DNA from: Epiperipatus broadwayi
Lineage: Eukaryota; Onychophora; Udeonychophora; Euonychophora; Peripatidae
Length of the DNA stretch: 64,000 nt
Reading direction: 5' to 3'
NCBI GenBank assembly: GCA_028023455.1
Contig: JAQFVV010012422.1
Coordinates: 7,613,210-7,677,209, forward strand
The notes under the pieces are model-generated. The model made no database searches. It worked only from the letters and a program-made list of their open reading frames with translations, and had not been told where the DNA came from. Below are positions 47,410 to 60,640 of this stretch, one piece after another (the first letter of the stretch is position 1; each line of letters opens with the position of its first letter). Position numbers and translations under genes: made by a program.

Positions 47410-48935
47410 ACCACAATGAAGATGGACCTATATAATTAAACTGTTATATTCTCTACAACTTCTATATCTTCTGAATTGCCTAGGATTTTAAATGAAGAAA
47501 CATGATATGAAATTAAATTTACAAAGGAAGGGAAAGTTCCAGGAAATGAAGGAATTATAATTGATATTCTAAAAGAAGCAGATAAAGAAGTAGAAATTTT
47601 GTTGGCAAAGTTATATATCAAATGTCTATATGAGAATGATATATCAGATGATTGGAAGAATGCAGTATTCTGTACAAAACTTTTACCAAAACAATTCCAA
47701 CTCATTTACAGCAAATTTTAGATTTTAATCAATCAAAAGAAAGTTGGATTTAAAAGTTGTTATTAAAGCAGTGTATCATATGCAAGAACTGAAAACCATT
47801 ATAGAAAGAGCCAATAAAGATGAGTTACCATTATGCTTTGGATTGGAATTGTAGATTATAAAAATGCATTTGATTCTATAAGCATTGCTTCACTGATTAA
47901 AGCATTGGATCATTGAGATGTAGACCCAGGATACTTTCATATTCTGAAGAATGTTTATAAAAATACAACAGCAACAATTATATTAATTAATGATACTAAA
48001 AAAATTAACATTGAAACGAGTGCATGACACAATGACTCCATATCTCCAAAAAAATTTACAGCAGTTTTGCAAGAAATATTTTTTGTATTAAAATGGAAAG
48101 CTAATGGAATAAAAGTAAATGGAGATTGTTTAAGTCATCTAGATTTTGAAGATGACGTAGATGTTTTTGCAAATAATGCTTTAGAACTTCAGCAAATGTT
48201 GGAAGAATTATCAGGTGAAAGTAGGATTAAAGGTAAATGTTAAAAAGACTAAAATAATATTCAATGAATTTTCTCAAAAATAGAAAATAAAGATTGAAAA
48301 TATTGTGTTAGAAGAAGTTAACAATTACAAATACCTTGGTCAGATTATTACCACAGATGAAAATATAATTGATAAAGTTAATCATAGAATTAAACTTGGT
48401 TGGAGTACTTTTGGTAGCAATAACTTAATATTATTAAAAAAAAAAAGATACCTATGTGTTTGAAAAAGAAAGCTTTTAATAAATGTGGGTTACCAGTTCT
48501 CACTTCCAGATCTGAGTTTGAACACTTAACAAAAGAGCAATACAGGTACTTCAGACCACTCAAAGAAGTATGGGGAGATGTGTTAGAAGTAACAAGAAGA
48601 AATTGAAAACAAAATATATAGATGAAAGAACAAACAGGGACTAGTTAATCATTGAAAGAATTAAGAGACTGAAGTGGAGTTAGGCTGGACATGTTTCTAG
48701 AAGAGATGATAACAAATGAACAGTTGAAATTTTAGGCAGATTCAAAAAGAGATTGTAAAAGACCAAGAAAGAGACCATGTGTGAGATGGATGAATGAAAT
48801 AACCACGTGTGAGATGGATGGAAAAAATAATTAAGTGTGATGGTGTGAGTGGAGAAGAGAAGCTAGAGATCGGAGAAGAACTGAACTTGGAGAGACTTTC
48901 ATCTTGTAGTGGATTGATAATGTTTGAAAATGATA
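47410..48935 (+). mobile_element. RTE-like LINE family A, 5'-truncated copy 3
   Basis: It starts in the linker before the reverse transcriptase (GKVPGNEGIIIDILKEADKE) and proceeds through VDYKNAFDS-like and HLDFEDDVDVFAN (FADD changed to FEDD) near 48140. The thumb region reads INVKKTKIIFNEF after a frameshift. The C-terminal block near 48670-48900 has WAGHVSRRDDN-like and CVRWMN-like residues and a terminal ERLSSCSGLIM. Several frameshifts and stops are present. A 3' duplication of GTGTGAGATGGATG occurs near 48778-48820. Confidence 0.8.
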
Positions 48936-49272
48936 TACCTTGTCACTTGTTGCGTATATATTGTTTTTTTCTTTCATATGTCGTGTATATATTGTTGCGA
49001 TAAATATTTAAGATATTTACATTTATTTATTGGGTTGGGTGTTACTATCGCGATATAAACTTAAAAGTTAATGAAGGCGTTTTTTCTAGTTTATCATTTA
49101 GCTAACATCTATATATCTATTGATCTTATTAATAATGGATGGCTAACTAAATTAACTAAGGACTGACTGCCTTCTTAAAGAACATGCTAAGCTTGTTTGA
49201 AAATTCGCAGCTACCGAAAAAAATATTCAAGTTTCACTTTGAAATAGTGGTTTAATACAGCTCACTACCTAC
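48936..49272. other. AT-rich spacer
   Basis: Nothing was recognised; it contains the donor side of the candidate exon below. Confidence 0.4.
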
Positions 49273-49470
49273 CATCTCTAACAATGGGTCTAGGTGCAAA
49301 TAAATTTCGAAATTCTAATAAACATTTTATTGCGAGTGCACCTTCTCTTTTTAACTCTTTAAAAATGTCCCCTATGCCAATATTAACCTTTCTCCCTTTG
49401 TCACGGAGATTATTCAATTCATGTACAAATGCCATACAATTGCTGTATCTGTCTCTTACGTGTCTTTCCA
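49273..49470 (-). CDS. Candidate internal exon, unknown protein
   Basis: On the minus strand an acceptor-like TGTCTGTAG precedes 198 bases open in one frame, followed by a donor GATG|GTAGGT. Both intron phases would be 1, giving a symmetrical 66-codon exon. The residues (DRYSNCMAFVHELNNL, RDKGRKVNIGIGDIFKEL, GALAIKCLLEFRNLF, APRPIV) have a globular, charged/hydrophobic pattern unlike shadow frames, and third positions look less AT-biased than the flanks. I do not recognise the family. The exon could start further upstream, since the frame is open to 49498. No second exon was found nearby. Confidence 0.4.
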
Positions 49471-49499
49471 CTACAGACATTATTAACAATATTTGCATA

Positions 49500-50039
49500 T
49501 TCGTACATATAATTCGAAATCATCAATTTAACGTATAATTTGTAAGTGGCCGCGCTCAGAATGTTACAAAATAGCATATGTTATCACAATTCCGTAACAC
49601 AATCAAATTATAAATATTACCCGTAAATAATCAGTTTTTATTTCGCTAAACAACTGAAAACCCATCAAGTTAAAAAGCAAACAGAAATATTGTTCTCTAT
49701 TTTTTTTTTTTGGTTGGCGTTGTTTGTCCTCAAGGCGTCTAACGCACCTCTATTGAAAGAAATGAAAACAAATATTTATTATCACGTCGTTTCCAATTTA
49801 TCGGTAACCATTAAATACAATAATCTCTCTCTACTTATGTGCAGAATAATAACTATTTTGATAAAATAAGGTGTATTGTTTATTTATTTTGGATCTACGT
49901 GTATAATTTTTTTAGAGTTGATTTCTTGATTTTAAAATGTATTAATCAAAAAAATTTATTTTTTATTAAAATTCTTAGTTTAATCTCGTGTTGTTGTTTT
50001 TTATTATTATTATTAGAATTAAATTTTCTTTTCACATAT
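49500..50039. other. AT-rich spacer
   Basis: No defined features. Confidence 0.4.
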
Positions 50040-50235
50040 AATTAAACGGGAATTGAACCCAAACTTTCAAGCTTCCCACAACTATCCACTCTATCCAATA
50101 TAACCGATACAAATGACGACATACATGTGAAAAAGATAAATGATCTCCAATATACGTACTTCATTCTGAACTAGCTCTCATCATTTTGGTTTAGATCATC
50201 ATCTTCCACACACATATATATATAATCAATGTTTA
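50040..50235 (-). mobile_element. Hammerhead-element fragment (H3)
   Basis: The minus strand matches the hammerhead family. ATGATC pairs with GATCAT, CCAA with TTGG, AATGATGA stands for CUGAUGA, the stem II remnant is AGCT, and GAAG replaces GAAA (about 50138-50200). The end GAACCCAAACTTTCAAGC resembles that of H1. Confidence 0.65.
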
Positions 50236-50889
50236 TATATAACCACTTAGTTTTCATTACATTTTATTGTGCATTTAGTGTTTTTGCAATTTTTAGATTA
50301 ACTTTGAATACCCTGTAAATTATATTTTTGTAACACTTGCCAGAGCTACACTCTATGTGTGGCCGGACTCAATGGGTGTCAGATAGTGGAATGATTATAA
50401 AAAATGAGGATTAATTGTGAGTAACCAATAAACATTATCCAACCAAAAGTATTTGCTGCTACCTTGTAGATTTGGATGTTGATTCATAATTGAATACTGT
50501 TTTTCCTAGTGTTCCTCTTTTCCTTTTTCATTCACTTAAATTAATGTAGGGCTTTGTCAGCTTGAGATTCTCATGTCATGAGTCTTTATATATGAGATTG
50601 TCTTTGCAACCACATTTCCATTCTTTACCTCCACTCGAAGAATTTCTTATTGCAATTCCTTATTTCATTTTTTTTTTTTTTAGTTCATGTTCTTGAGAAT
50701 TAAAAAAGTAATAATGAAAACAGACTCAGTAGGCTGGCAGTGCTTTTAGATAGGTTAATCATTAATGAGCCAGATTTGAACTCGATTTGATGACAAGAGT
50801 TTCAACTAACGTTTGTATTTAGTTAGCTCTATTTAAGAATTCTCCTTTCTGCTATAGAAGTGAAAGAGAACTAAAACATGATTTAAAAA
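50236..50889. other. AT-rich spacer
   Basis: No gene or clear repeat. Confidence 0.4.
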
Positions 50890-51399
50890 TGGACTGTCCT
50901 ATATAGCCTGGTTAGGTTTTCATGACCAATGGATTATTCATTAGAATGATAAAAAATAATCAATACCACCATTAGAAGCAAAACAGAACTCAGTGGAACT
51001 ACTAAGGGGAAGCATTATAAAACTTTTTTTTAAATATCAAAACATGGAATGTCTGAATTTTATTTGATCTTTAAGATCAGAATAGAGGGCAGTACAACTG
51101 GTTAAAGAACTGTCAACATTTAAGATCAATATAGATACTGATCAAAACTCATTTTTAAGAGGAAGTTTAATAGAACAGATAATTGTCTACAAGATTTTTG
51201 ATAGGGCAGATCAATCAGTGAAAGGAGACTGGATAGTGTTTTCCTGAAGGTTTGTGATGATGATGTTCTAGTTGTATTTTTATATTGGACTATTTTCATC
51301 ATCTAATACAAGCATTGAATGGCTTTAGAAAAATTTAACTTTATTTAAATATTCCAAATATATTCTACTGTTAGTAATAGCACATCAAACAGGTTAATA

Positions 51400-51460
51400 T
51401 ATGCACAATGTTTTGAGAGGTATTATTCTCCTCTCTTCTTCAGGGGTTGCTGGTGTGACC
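51400..51460 (-). ncRNA. Hammerhead-like fold in PLE terminus
   Basis: Minus strand: CCCCTGAAGA, stem II GAGAGG/CCTCTC enclosing nine bases, then AAAAC. Compared with a consensus hammerhead, CTGATGA is CTGAAGA and GAAA is AAAA. It is recognisable but probably inactive. The same block lies in the fragment at 6239-6600. Confidence 0.5.
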
Positions 51461-51471
51461 AGTGACAGTAA

Positions 51472-51560
51472 AAGCATGGGATTTGAACCTGGACCCTTAT
51501 ATTCTTGACTATTGATTTTAAGGTAATGCTTTAATCAACTGAGCCATCCTGCCAAAGGCA
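51472..51560 (-). pseudogene. tRNA-like sequence embedded in the PLE
   Basis: Minus strand: GGCAGGATGGCTCAGTTGAT (acceptor-like start and A box), then CATTACCTTAAAATCAA (anticodon-like arm), a long variable part, then GTCCAGGTTCAAATCCC (perfect B box GGTTCAAATCC). The layout recalls class II (leucine-type) tRNAs. The acceptor stem does not close well. It lies between the GIY-YIG relic and the hammerhead-like fold. Confidence 0.65.
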
Positions 51561-54500
51561 ACAGTCTGTAGTAATTTCACATACTTATTTATGAGTTTCC
51601 TCCTGATTTCTCCACTTTTTCCTGAGAGCAATGTTGATTAGTTGTTTCCATACATTATGTATAGTCACACTAGGTTGGTTTATGGAATTTTTTGCCATTA
51701 TCATGTGAGCAGCTTTTTAAAATTTTCTTCTTTGTACCTTTTTTTCTCTATCCAATATTTTTGTATTTTCCCAATTGAACATATGTTCATTGGCACATAC
51801 ATGGTCTGCTATCTTAGACACATCTGTTTTCTCTCCTCTGATTATCAGTTGAATGACTGGTCTCCCCAATATATGTTCTTTCACATTCACATGGTATTTC
51901 ATAGATGCAATTTTTTCTTTTCAGCATTTCAAGTTTAGGCTTTGTAGATGTTAGAATTCCTCAGTGTGGTATGGCTCTAGAAAGCTGTTCTGATATTATA
52001 CTAATTGCAGATTTTCCTTAATTTGTCTGATATTTTTTTAATGTATGGGTATACTACAATACCAATACTTGTCTTTTTTATGGTTCTTTTTGTTGGCTAT
52101 TTAATGCTTTTTTTTAATAATAGTTGATGGATAACCATTTTTCATAAGAGTTTGTTTTATATAGATTTTTTATTTTTCCAAAATTGCTGGTTTCTGAACA
52201 AACTTCTTTTCCTCCATTCTATGGTGATAGTATAACTCCAGGTTTTGTGTTTTTGGTGTAATTGGATGTATAGGCTATGTATTTTCCTGCATGTGTAGGT
52301 TTCTGGTAAACTGTAGTTTTGATTTTGCCATTAAAAGAGAGCCTTGTCACAAGAACATCTAAGAATGCCAATTTTTGTTCTTCTTCTGATTCTATTGTGA
52401 ATTTAAAGGGGATATGTTGTTGGTGTGATTCTATCAGTGCTTCACCATGTAACTATACAACAAATGTATTAACCACATAGCAAAACCAAACTTTAGATGG
52501 ATATGGAGTACTTTTTATGGCTAAGGTTCCAAGTGCTTCCATGTAAATATTGCTAATAAGGGGAGACAATGGTGAGCCCAAAGTCATTACTTGATTTGGT
52601 TGGAAGAATTCTGTGTTATATTGAAAATAGGTTGTTTTATGCAGAATGTTAATACTTCCATTATACTCTCAATAGGAAGAGCTGTTCTGGTTTGTAAACT
52701 ATTATCACCATTTAATCTTTTTCTTACAATAGACAATGCTTTTTCACATGGTACATTCATGAATAAACTTTTTATATCAAAGCTTGCCAGTAAGTCAGTT
52801 CTTTCAATTTTCATGTTCTTGATTAATTCTACAAAGTGTCTAGAATCCTTGACAAAAAACTGGGACTTGTATGCCAGAGGACTTAGAACTTTGAGAAATC
52901 TTGTCAAATTTTAATAAGGAGAATCTCTAGAACTAACAATAGGTCTTAATGGAACATGATCCTTATGGATCTTAGATAGACCATAAAGATGAGGAAATTT
53001 GCTGAAATATGATGTTATTTTTACTTTTTTCCAAATCAGTGAAGTACCTACAATGCTTTCTAAATAATTCTTATAACTTTGTTTCGATACTCGGTATCGG
53101 ATTTTTTGTCACTTTTCTATATTGGCCTGCTGTGAGAAGTTCTTATATTTTGTTGTCATAATCAATTGTATCCATTACCACTGTTGCATTGCCATTGTCA
53201 GTGGGGAGAATAATTATAGATTTATCTACTTTGAAAGATTTAATTGCTTTCCTCTCACTATAGAATATGTTTGACTTCAATTTTTGTTGCTTGTCAAGTG
53301 TTTTTTTTATTCTCCAGCATAATTCTGCTGCTTCTTCTAAAGGCAATTTTTGAGTGACTTCCTCAGTGGCTGCCATTATATCTAATAAAGGGATATTAGA
53401 TGGTGTTATGGCAAAATGTAATCCTCTTTTAAGAACAGAAATTTCAATATCTGTTAAATGTTTGGAACTGAGATTTTTAAAAGATGAAGTTGGTACATTG
53501 CTTGGTACATTATGATTTTTGATATGCCCATATAGGTTGGCACATTTCTTCTTTTGGCATTCTTTTATTTTTCCATGTAATGTAGAGTATGATCTTGTTA
53601 CTGCTTGAGAAACTCTCATGAAGCCTTCATCAGTAAGTTTATTTTTTAGAAAACATTCTACATTATTAATGGAATGCATTGTTTGATACTTAGGAAACCT
53701 TTGAGCATTTATTTTTTCTCTTAACAAAGCTTCACTTGCTCACTGAGACTGAATTGGAGGTTTTAGTTGCAAACCTTTAGGAATTATCCTTTCAGATTTA
53801 CATTTACATAAGAAAGTTAAATGATTTTCTACTTTGGTCAGCTTTAGACATAATTTTTCATAATGTCTAAAGTTTGATATAGTATTAGGTCCATACCGAA
53901 TACTTAGCGTTTTTCTGAAGGTTTGTGGTGATGGTGTTCTAGTTGTATTTTTATATTGGACTATTTCCATCATCTAATATGCGTATTGAATGTCTTCAGA
54001 AAGATTTAACTTAATTTAAATATCCCAAATACATTCAACTATTAGTAAATACAATGAGACTGGATAGTGTTGGATTTGCTGTAGAGTTGGACTTAGCACC
54101 TTCTGTATTTGAAGTATCTTGTTATATCAATGAAATGATAATGGTACTAAAACTCAATTTACACAATGATATCAGTTCTCATTTTATTAGTGCATATGTT
54201 CTGATATTACAATCAGAGAACTCAGAGAAAAAAGCTTATATTTCTTGCTGGATAGCAGTAGTATAGTAATATCATTAAAAATAAGAATGTTTTTTGAAGA
54301 CTTTAATATACTACTTGCTCTTACAAATTGTAGAGTTTGGCCAAAAGTTTTGAAAATGTTATTGATGCTTTAAATTCAAATAATTGGTGATATTAACTAT
54401 GACAAGGATTTTATTTTAAGCAGAAAAAGTATTTTAAAAGGACATGCTGCATTTAATAGATTACATTATAGTGAGGAGTCAGAATACAAAAAAAACCATA

Positions 54501-56575
54501 ATAGATTAACAACATTTACAAGTGCAAATTGTTGGATGGATCACTGATTAAAATGCTCCAAGATGGATCGGATACTTGCATTAAAAATACATTTCATTTC
54601 AATTATATTAATAAGAAAATTGACACTTGTTCTTATCTACTATATATGCTAAATTTCAAGAGCCACATGGTTGTAAGACTCTTAAAGCGCATCTATTCTT
54701 AGATTTATAAACTCTGATACTGTATTTGTGTTAATATGAAAATACATACGTATAACTTAAATATATATAATCAGCATAAATCAAATGAATGACAAACTTT
54801 TTATCGATTTATTCGAGCGCTTTCACAGGTCTAAGCCTTCATTTTCAAGAAGTAAACTATGCAAATTAGGGCGGATTAAATATGCAAATAAGGGTGGAAT
54901 AGATCTAGATCTGCCATTAGTAAAAAGAAAAATAACTGATTTTCTGACAATATTCTTTTCTGCAGGGCAAAATAATAAATTATAGTCAGAAGCTTCACAA
55001 TAAATATAGAAATTCAAAACAGAAAAAATTCAATGAACAACAAGGCTCAAAAATGATTGGTGGATTAAAACTGCAAAGGAAGTGTGGACATTTCTCTCAC
55101 GATCACTTTAAATCTTTTTTTAGTGCATTGAAAGCTACATATCCTACTAAATTCAAAAATGGCACTGTCTTATATAATGGCAATGATCATTCAAACAAAT
55201 GGAAGGAGTGGTATTTTCACTAATTTTTGAATATGATGACTTTTAATGATTTATTGATTTTATGGAATCAGATTTGGACAAAGGTATTCAGCTTACTAAG
55301 ACCAGAAGAGCTCTTTGTAACCTTAAAAATGAAAATGTTGTAAGTCCTCAGTAAATAAGTGAAAAAGTTTTAAAATATGGTGATGATATGTTTTCATCAA
55401 AAACATTGGAATTTTTAGAAATATATGGACTCAAGATGCTATGTTTTCTGATCTTGGAGATTCTTCTATTGTTCCAATATTCAAATTTAAAGTGAATAGA
55501 CAAGATTTGAGTAATTATTGTAGAAAACCATTATTATTCATTACAGCAAGAGTAGTCTTAAAAATTATGTTGAAATAATTAATGAAACAGGGATCAAAAT
55601 GCAATACAAATTTGGTAGTGGAATTTTGAATTTGATCCAATTAAGAGTGAAAACAAGAATATCAACTTTTTAGTTTCTGCTTTTACAGTTTGCTAAGGAT
55701 TGCATTATTTTTTGCAAGACAGAAAATGATTTACAGAATTATTATATTTTGAATGTAATTTATAAAGATTTTGGGTTAATAATTGTTGTTCACAAAAACC
55801 TAAGTTTTTTAATCAGCCAGTGATAATACAAAAATCCAGAAACTTTTGACTTGAATGGTTATCAACTTGAGAATATAAGACTTCAAATATCTTGGTAGTT
55901 TTATAAGTAAAAACATGGACTTAGATATCAATGTGTTGTAGCTTTTAACAAGTGAGAGTATTTTATTACAAAAAAATAATTACTGCATCTAAATTAACTG
56001 TATTGAAGATTTTGTGAATGTTGATTTCTAAATGAGTTAGAGGACTTAATTAGTGAAGAACTTACTAGCTTCACACTCTCAAATCAAAATTAAGATTTGT
56101 AGAGGCTCTTGTGGTAAAATTGAGCACTCAATGCACATAGTATTACAGTTAAAGCCTTTTATGTATTTAAGAATGCTTAGTAAAATATTAAAAATACAAT
56201 GGAAAGATCATAAAAACAGTTGGGGTGTTGTGAATTCACTATTGTAAAGTCACACCATTACATTAGACATGTGAAATAAATGAATAATTTAAATGTCATT
56301 TTAATGAGAGATGTAGACCCATTTACATTATAAGTATTAGACCACACATCTTTGAAAGAAGTGCAATTTCATTGTAAGATGTGGAAAAGGGTAGACTACA
56401 TTCGATGATTATAACTAGACATGATGTTAAAGCAGTTCAGAAAGAAAAGTTTTTGCAAATAAGTCAAAAAACAGCATTCCAAAATGTCAAACAAGCAAAA
56501 AATAGATTACCATGTTCTCTAGGTGGACATTTATGGATTCACAAATTGATTTATATAATCATTATCAATCATCTC

Positions 56576-57939
<1,364 letters not shown>

Positions 57940-59260
57940 TGCTTTTCTGATATTGATTTTAATTATTTGTTTGGGAAGACTCACGTGAAGTTTGAGCATG
58001 AAAGTGTCAAAATTGAGTTGCAATCCATGGGTCCTTGAGCTCTACTACAGCTCTAATAGTGTAGGATATTCTATTATTAATGATGTTTACCAACATTTAA
58101 AAACAGATTTCAATAATTGTTAGAAAAGTTTAATCATTATTGGTGAATCAAAACTGCAAAAGAAATATAACTTTAGCTAATAGTGGACACTTTAGATTTA
58201 TTTTGCCATATTGAAAGTTAATTAAAAGAATCTGAAAAAATAATATCAGAAATAGTTTTGCTATGATAATGATATTTTGAAAAAACAAGGGAAAAAGTTT
58301 GATCATCTTTCTATTAATGATACAAGGATTCAGGTGAATGCTATTAATATTTTATCTCTAAATATCACATGATCACTATTTCTTATGCTTGCTCAAGCTG
58401 TTAAAACAGGAAAAACTATCCATAAAGTAATGCCACTCAATGCAAGACAGAGTAATCAATAGATGCAAGAAGGTTTGAGCATAAAATCCCTATCTAGTGT
58501 CTTCTCATCCAATAATCCTAGACTAATTTCTAGCTTGTGGTTTTCATCAGTGAGAAGCCTTGGATCTGAGAGCCTAAGATCTAGGTGCAGTACTCTCAGA
58601 TTCAAGACTTCTCACTGATGAAAGCCACAAGCTAGAAACTAGTCTGGGGATATTGGATGAGTATGCACTATATAGGGATTGTATGTACAAACCTTTTTGC
58701 ATCCATTGATTACTTTGGCTTGCACTGAGTGGCATTACTGTATGGAGAGTTATGCCAGTTTTAATAATTTATCTATTTGAACACCTTATTTAGATTTGGT
58801 CAGAGATATCCAGCCTGATGAAATTAAAAACAGATCTTTGTAATTTTTAGAAATGGATGACTACTGGTCCTGATAAAATATTTGGAGAAATTTTAAAGCA
58901 TAGTAATATTTTAATTTCAAAGGTAATGGAATTTTTAGAAATATACGGAACCCAAAAAAGTGGGTTGTCTGATCTTCTTAAAAAAGCTCATTAATTCAAT
59001 TCATATAATTAAGGAATAAATAAGATTGAAGCAATTTGCTTGAAATATCCTTGTTATAATATAGTGTTTCACATCATGAATGAAAACATTATTAGAGATT
59101 TTAGGTAGCTGATTTCTGTGTAGATATCATTAATTTGATAAGTTAATTGAAAAGGTTTTGTAGTAATATTTAAAATTAGTAGTATAAGAGAAAATTTTAT
59201 TAATGAACAAAATATAACTGTATACCAGCTTTATTGTGAGCTTGCTATTAACTGAAAAGA
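57940..59260 (+). mobile_element. LINE family B, copy 3 with nested foldback
   Basis: The linker region (SLLVNQNCKRN near 58135, parallel to WWIKTAKE in copy 2) and the stretch from about 58790 (QPDEIKNRSL, then GPDKIFGEILKH and VMEFLEIYGTQKS near 58870-58960) match copy 2 at 55270-55450. The foldback at 58409-58757 interrupts it. All frames are broken. Confidence 0.55.
58409..58757. repeat. Foldback element, F family, copy 3
   Basis: Arms of about 165 bp mirror each other around a 17-base centre near 58585: AAAAACTATCCATAAAGTAA and CCACTCAATGCAAG on the left match CTTGCACTGAGTGG and CATTACTGTATGGAGAGTT on the right. No ORF is present. Confidence 0.85.
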
Positions 59261-59389
59261 GACTTTGATAGATCCTTCTTTGAAGCCTTAAAAAACTGAA
59301 CAAGACAAACTCATAATGTCCAATTCTTAAATTCTTGTTTTTGCAGCTATTAATACTATGTGATTAATCATACAGTAAACAAACATCTA

Positions 59390-60640
59390 TAGACTGCATA
59401 TAACCATGCATCAGACAATGTGTTGAAGTTATTGGTTTCCTATTTCTAAGTTTAAGGTAAAGAAACATCTTAGTCTTTCTTCGCTCGCAAATTCTTAACT
59501 GAAATACCAGTTGACTTTTTTGAGGGAAGGAAAAATGTGTGTGTGTTAATGAACTTTTTTTTAAATAGATAATTACTATTATGACAGATAAAACTAAATT
59601 ATGATTCCTATTCCCAGAAGCTGTAATGTCACCAGCCAAGGCAGCTGTCAAAGGTCAAAAATGGAGGGTGCCAACATTCTTCTGAATATGGACCCACACT
59701 AGCATTTCGTGACAAATTTCTATTTAGATATCTATAACTGCAGATGACTTTAAGGTAAGGAGATTGCACAAATTGGAAAAAGTATCTAATATTAAATGAA
59801 GTATCATTGGATTTTGTAAAGTTAAAAAAGGTGAAGATAAAAAATGGAAGAACAATCATTGTTGAGATTGATGGTTATAAGAAAAAGTTGCGAGATTTTA
59901 TTCAACTTAAAGATACCAAATAATGAAGAGAATTCAGATTAATGATCTAACAAGTTCTTATTATGATTAAATACTAGAGGATTTTATATGGATATACAGT
60001 AGGCCGCCCCCCTTTTTTTTTGTTTTTAAAAATAAAAAAAAATTTTTTTAAAAAATAATTTAATTTTAATATAATATTTTTTAATTTAAAAAATAGTATA
60101 TTTACCATTTTTTTAAATATATTTAAAAAAAAATAATAAAAAAAAAATTTAAAATTAAATTTATTTGTGTAGATAAATATTTTTTTATTATGTTGGAAGG
60201 AGCGGGCACAAAAAAATGTTGGGGGGGACAGGGCCCGGGCAAGGTTGGGGCCCTGCAGTAGGCTGTTGATTAGACCAAACACTTTAAAATTGTCAAGGGA
60301 GATTAATGCAAAAATTGGCAAATTATTGAAAGTGCTCTGGGTAAATTTGATATTATGGTGAAAAGAACTGAAAGAGGTCACAGACTTGTGGCGATCTCAG
60401 AAAAACTGTATATTAAGATTTCTTTCTTTGAGACAAATTGCTGGAAATGTAAGAATTTTCAAGAAAGATTCAAAACAGGAAGTGATCATCAATTAGTGAG
60501 ATGTAACATGCATGTTAAAGCAATACTAGAGAGACAAAAATCATTTTAAACATTGTAACAGTTGATATTTCTAATCTTCAGAAACATTCCAATATATTTC
60601 AATTAGAACTTGCAAATTGTTTTACTATTCATTTTATTTA
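59390..60640 (+). mobile_element. RTE-like LINE family A, 5' part, copy 4
   Basis: The leader (ATACCAGTTGACTTTTTTGA, GCCAAGGCAGCTGTCAAAGG, GGAGGGTGCCAACATTCT) and the endonuclease relic correspond to 240-1330 of copy 1 and to 32545-31450 of copy 2. The endonuclease reads VKRTERGHRLVAI, then GSDHQLVRC near 60480. It is interrupted by the insertion at 60005-60255 and lost after about 60640. Confidence 0.75.
60005..60255. mobile_element. hAT-like non-autonomous insertion
   Basis: The 251-bp segment is flanked by the 8-bp direct repeat CAGTAGGC (59997-60004 and 60256-60263). Removing it restores the family A endonuclease alignment. Eight-base duplications are typical of hAT transposons. The ends are G/C-rich (CGCCCCCC and GGGGCCCTG) and only weakly inverted. 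The interior is almost pure A/T with long homopolymers, so assembly quality should be kept in mind. Confidence 0.65.

Larger units (their letters stand above)
51241..54055 (-). mobile_element. Penelope-like element with 16-bp target duplication
   Basis: A direct repeat, GAGACTGGATAGTGTT, at 51225-51240 and 54056-54071 frames the element. Its ends (51241-51400 and about 53911-54050) are direct copies of each other, as expected of PLE pseudo-LTRs. Minus-strand coding runs from the N-terminal domain (53973-53143: KVENHLTFLCKCKSERIIPK, EEAAELCWRIKKTL, IIILPTDNGNATVVMD) to RT (52907 to about 52100: LASFDIKSLFMNVP, GSPLSPLISNIYMEALG). GIY-YIG follows at about 51905-51717 (YEIPCECERTYIGETSHS, then DHVCANEHMFNWENTKILDR). 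The YVDD box reads YVVN, losing both Asp. Frameshifts separate the modules. Confidence 0.92.
50890..56345 (+). mobile_element. LINE family B, copy 2, split by a PLE
   Basis: The 5' part (50890-51240) and the 3' part (54072-56345) join across the PLE into one endonuclease reading, ignoring stops. It includes a TWNV start near 51040 and a GVGFAVELDL-like join. Then come NEMIMVLKLNL and ISAYVLILQSENSE near 54130-54230. Later segments include NWWIKTAKEVW and FSALKATYPTKF (55060-55160), VPIFKFKVNRQDLSNY (55470), CIIFCKTEND and KDFGLIIVVHKN (55700-55800). The active-site region is degraded and frames shift repeatedly. Endonuclease and RT modules make it a classic EN-RT LINE distinct from family A. 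Confidence 0.7.

Noticed and set aside
50340-50460. Less AT-rich patch as a possible exon
   Set aside because: No open frame with splice sites spans it.
52591-52914. Plus-strand 107-codon frame
   Set aside because: It is the complement of the PLE reverse transcriptase segment, which has clear family motifs.
60001-60381. 135-codon minus-strand frame rich in Phe and Lys
   Set aside because: It arises from the homopolymer-rich hAT-like insertion.
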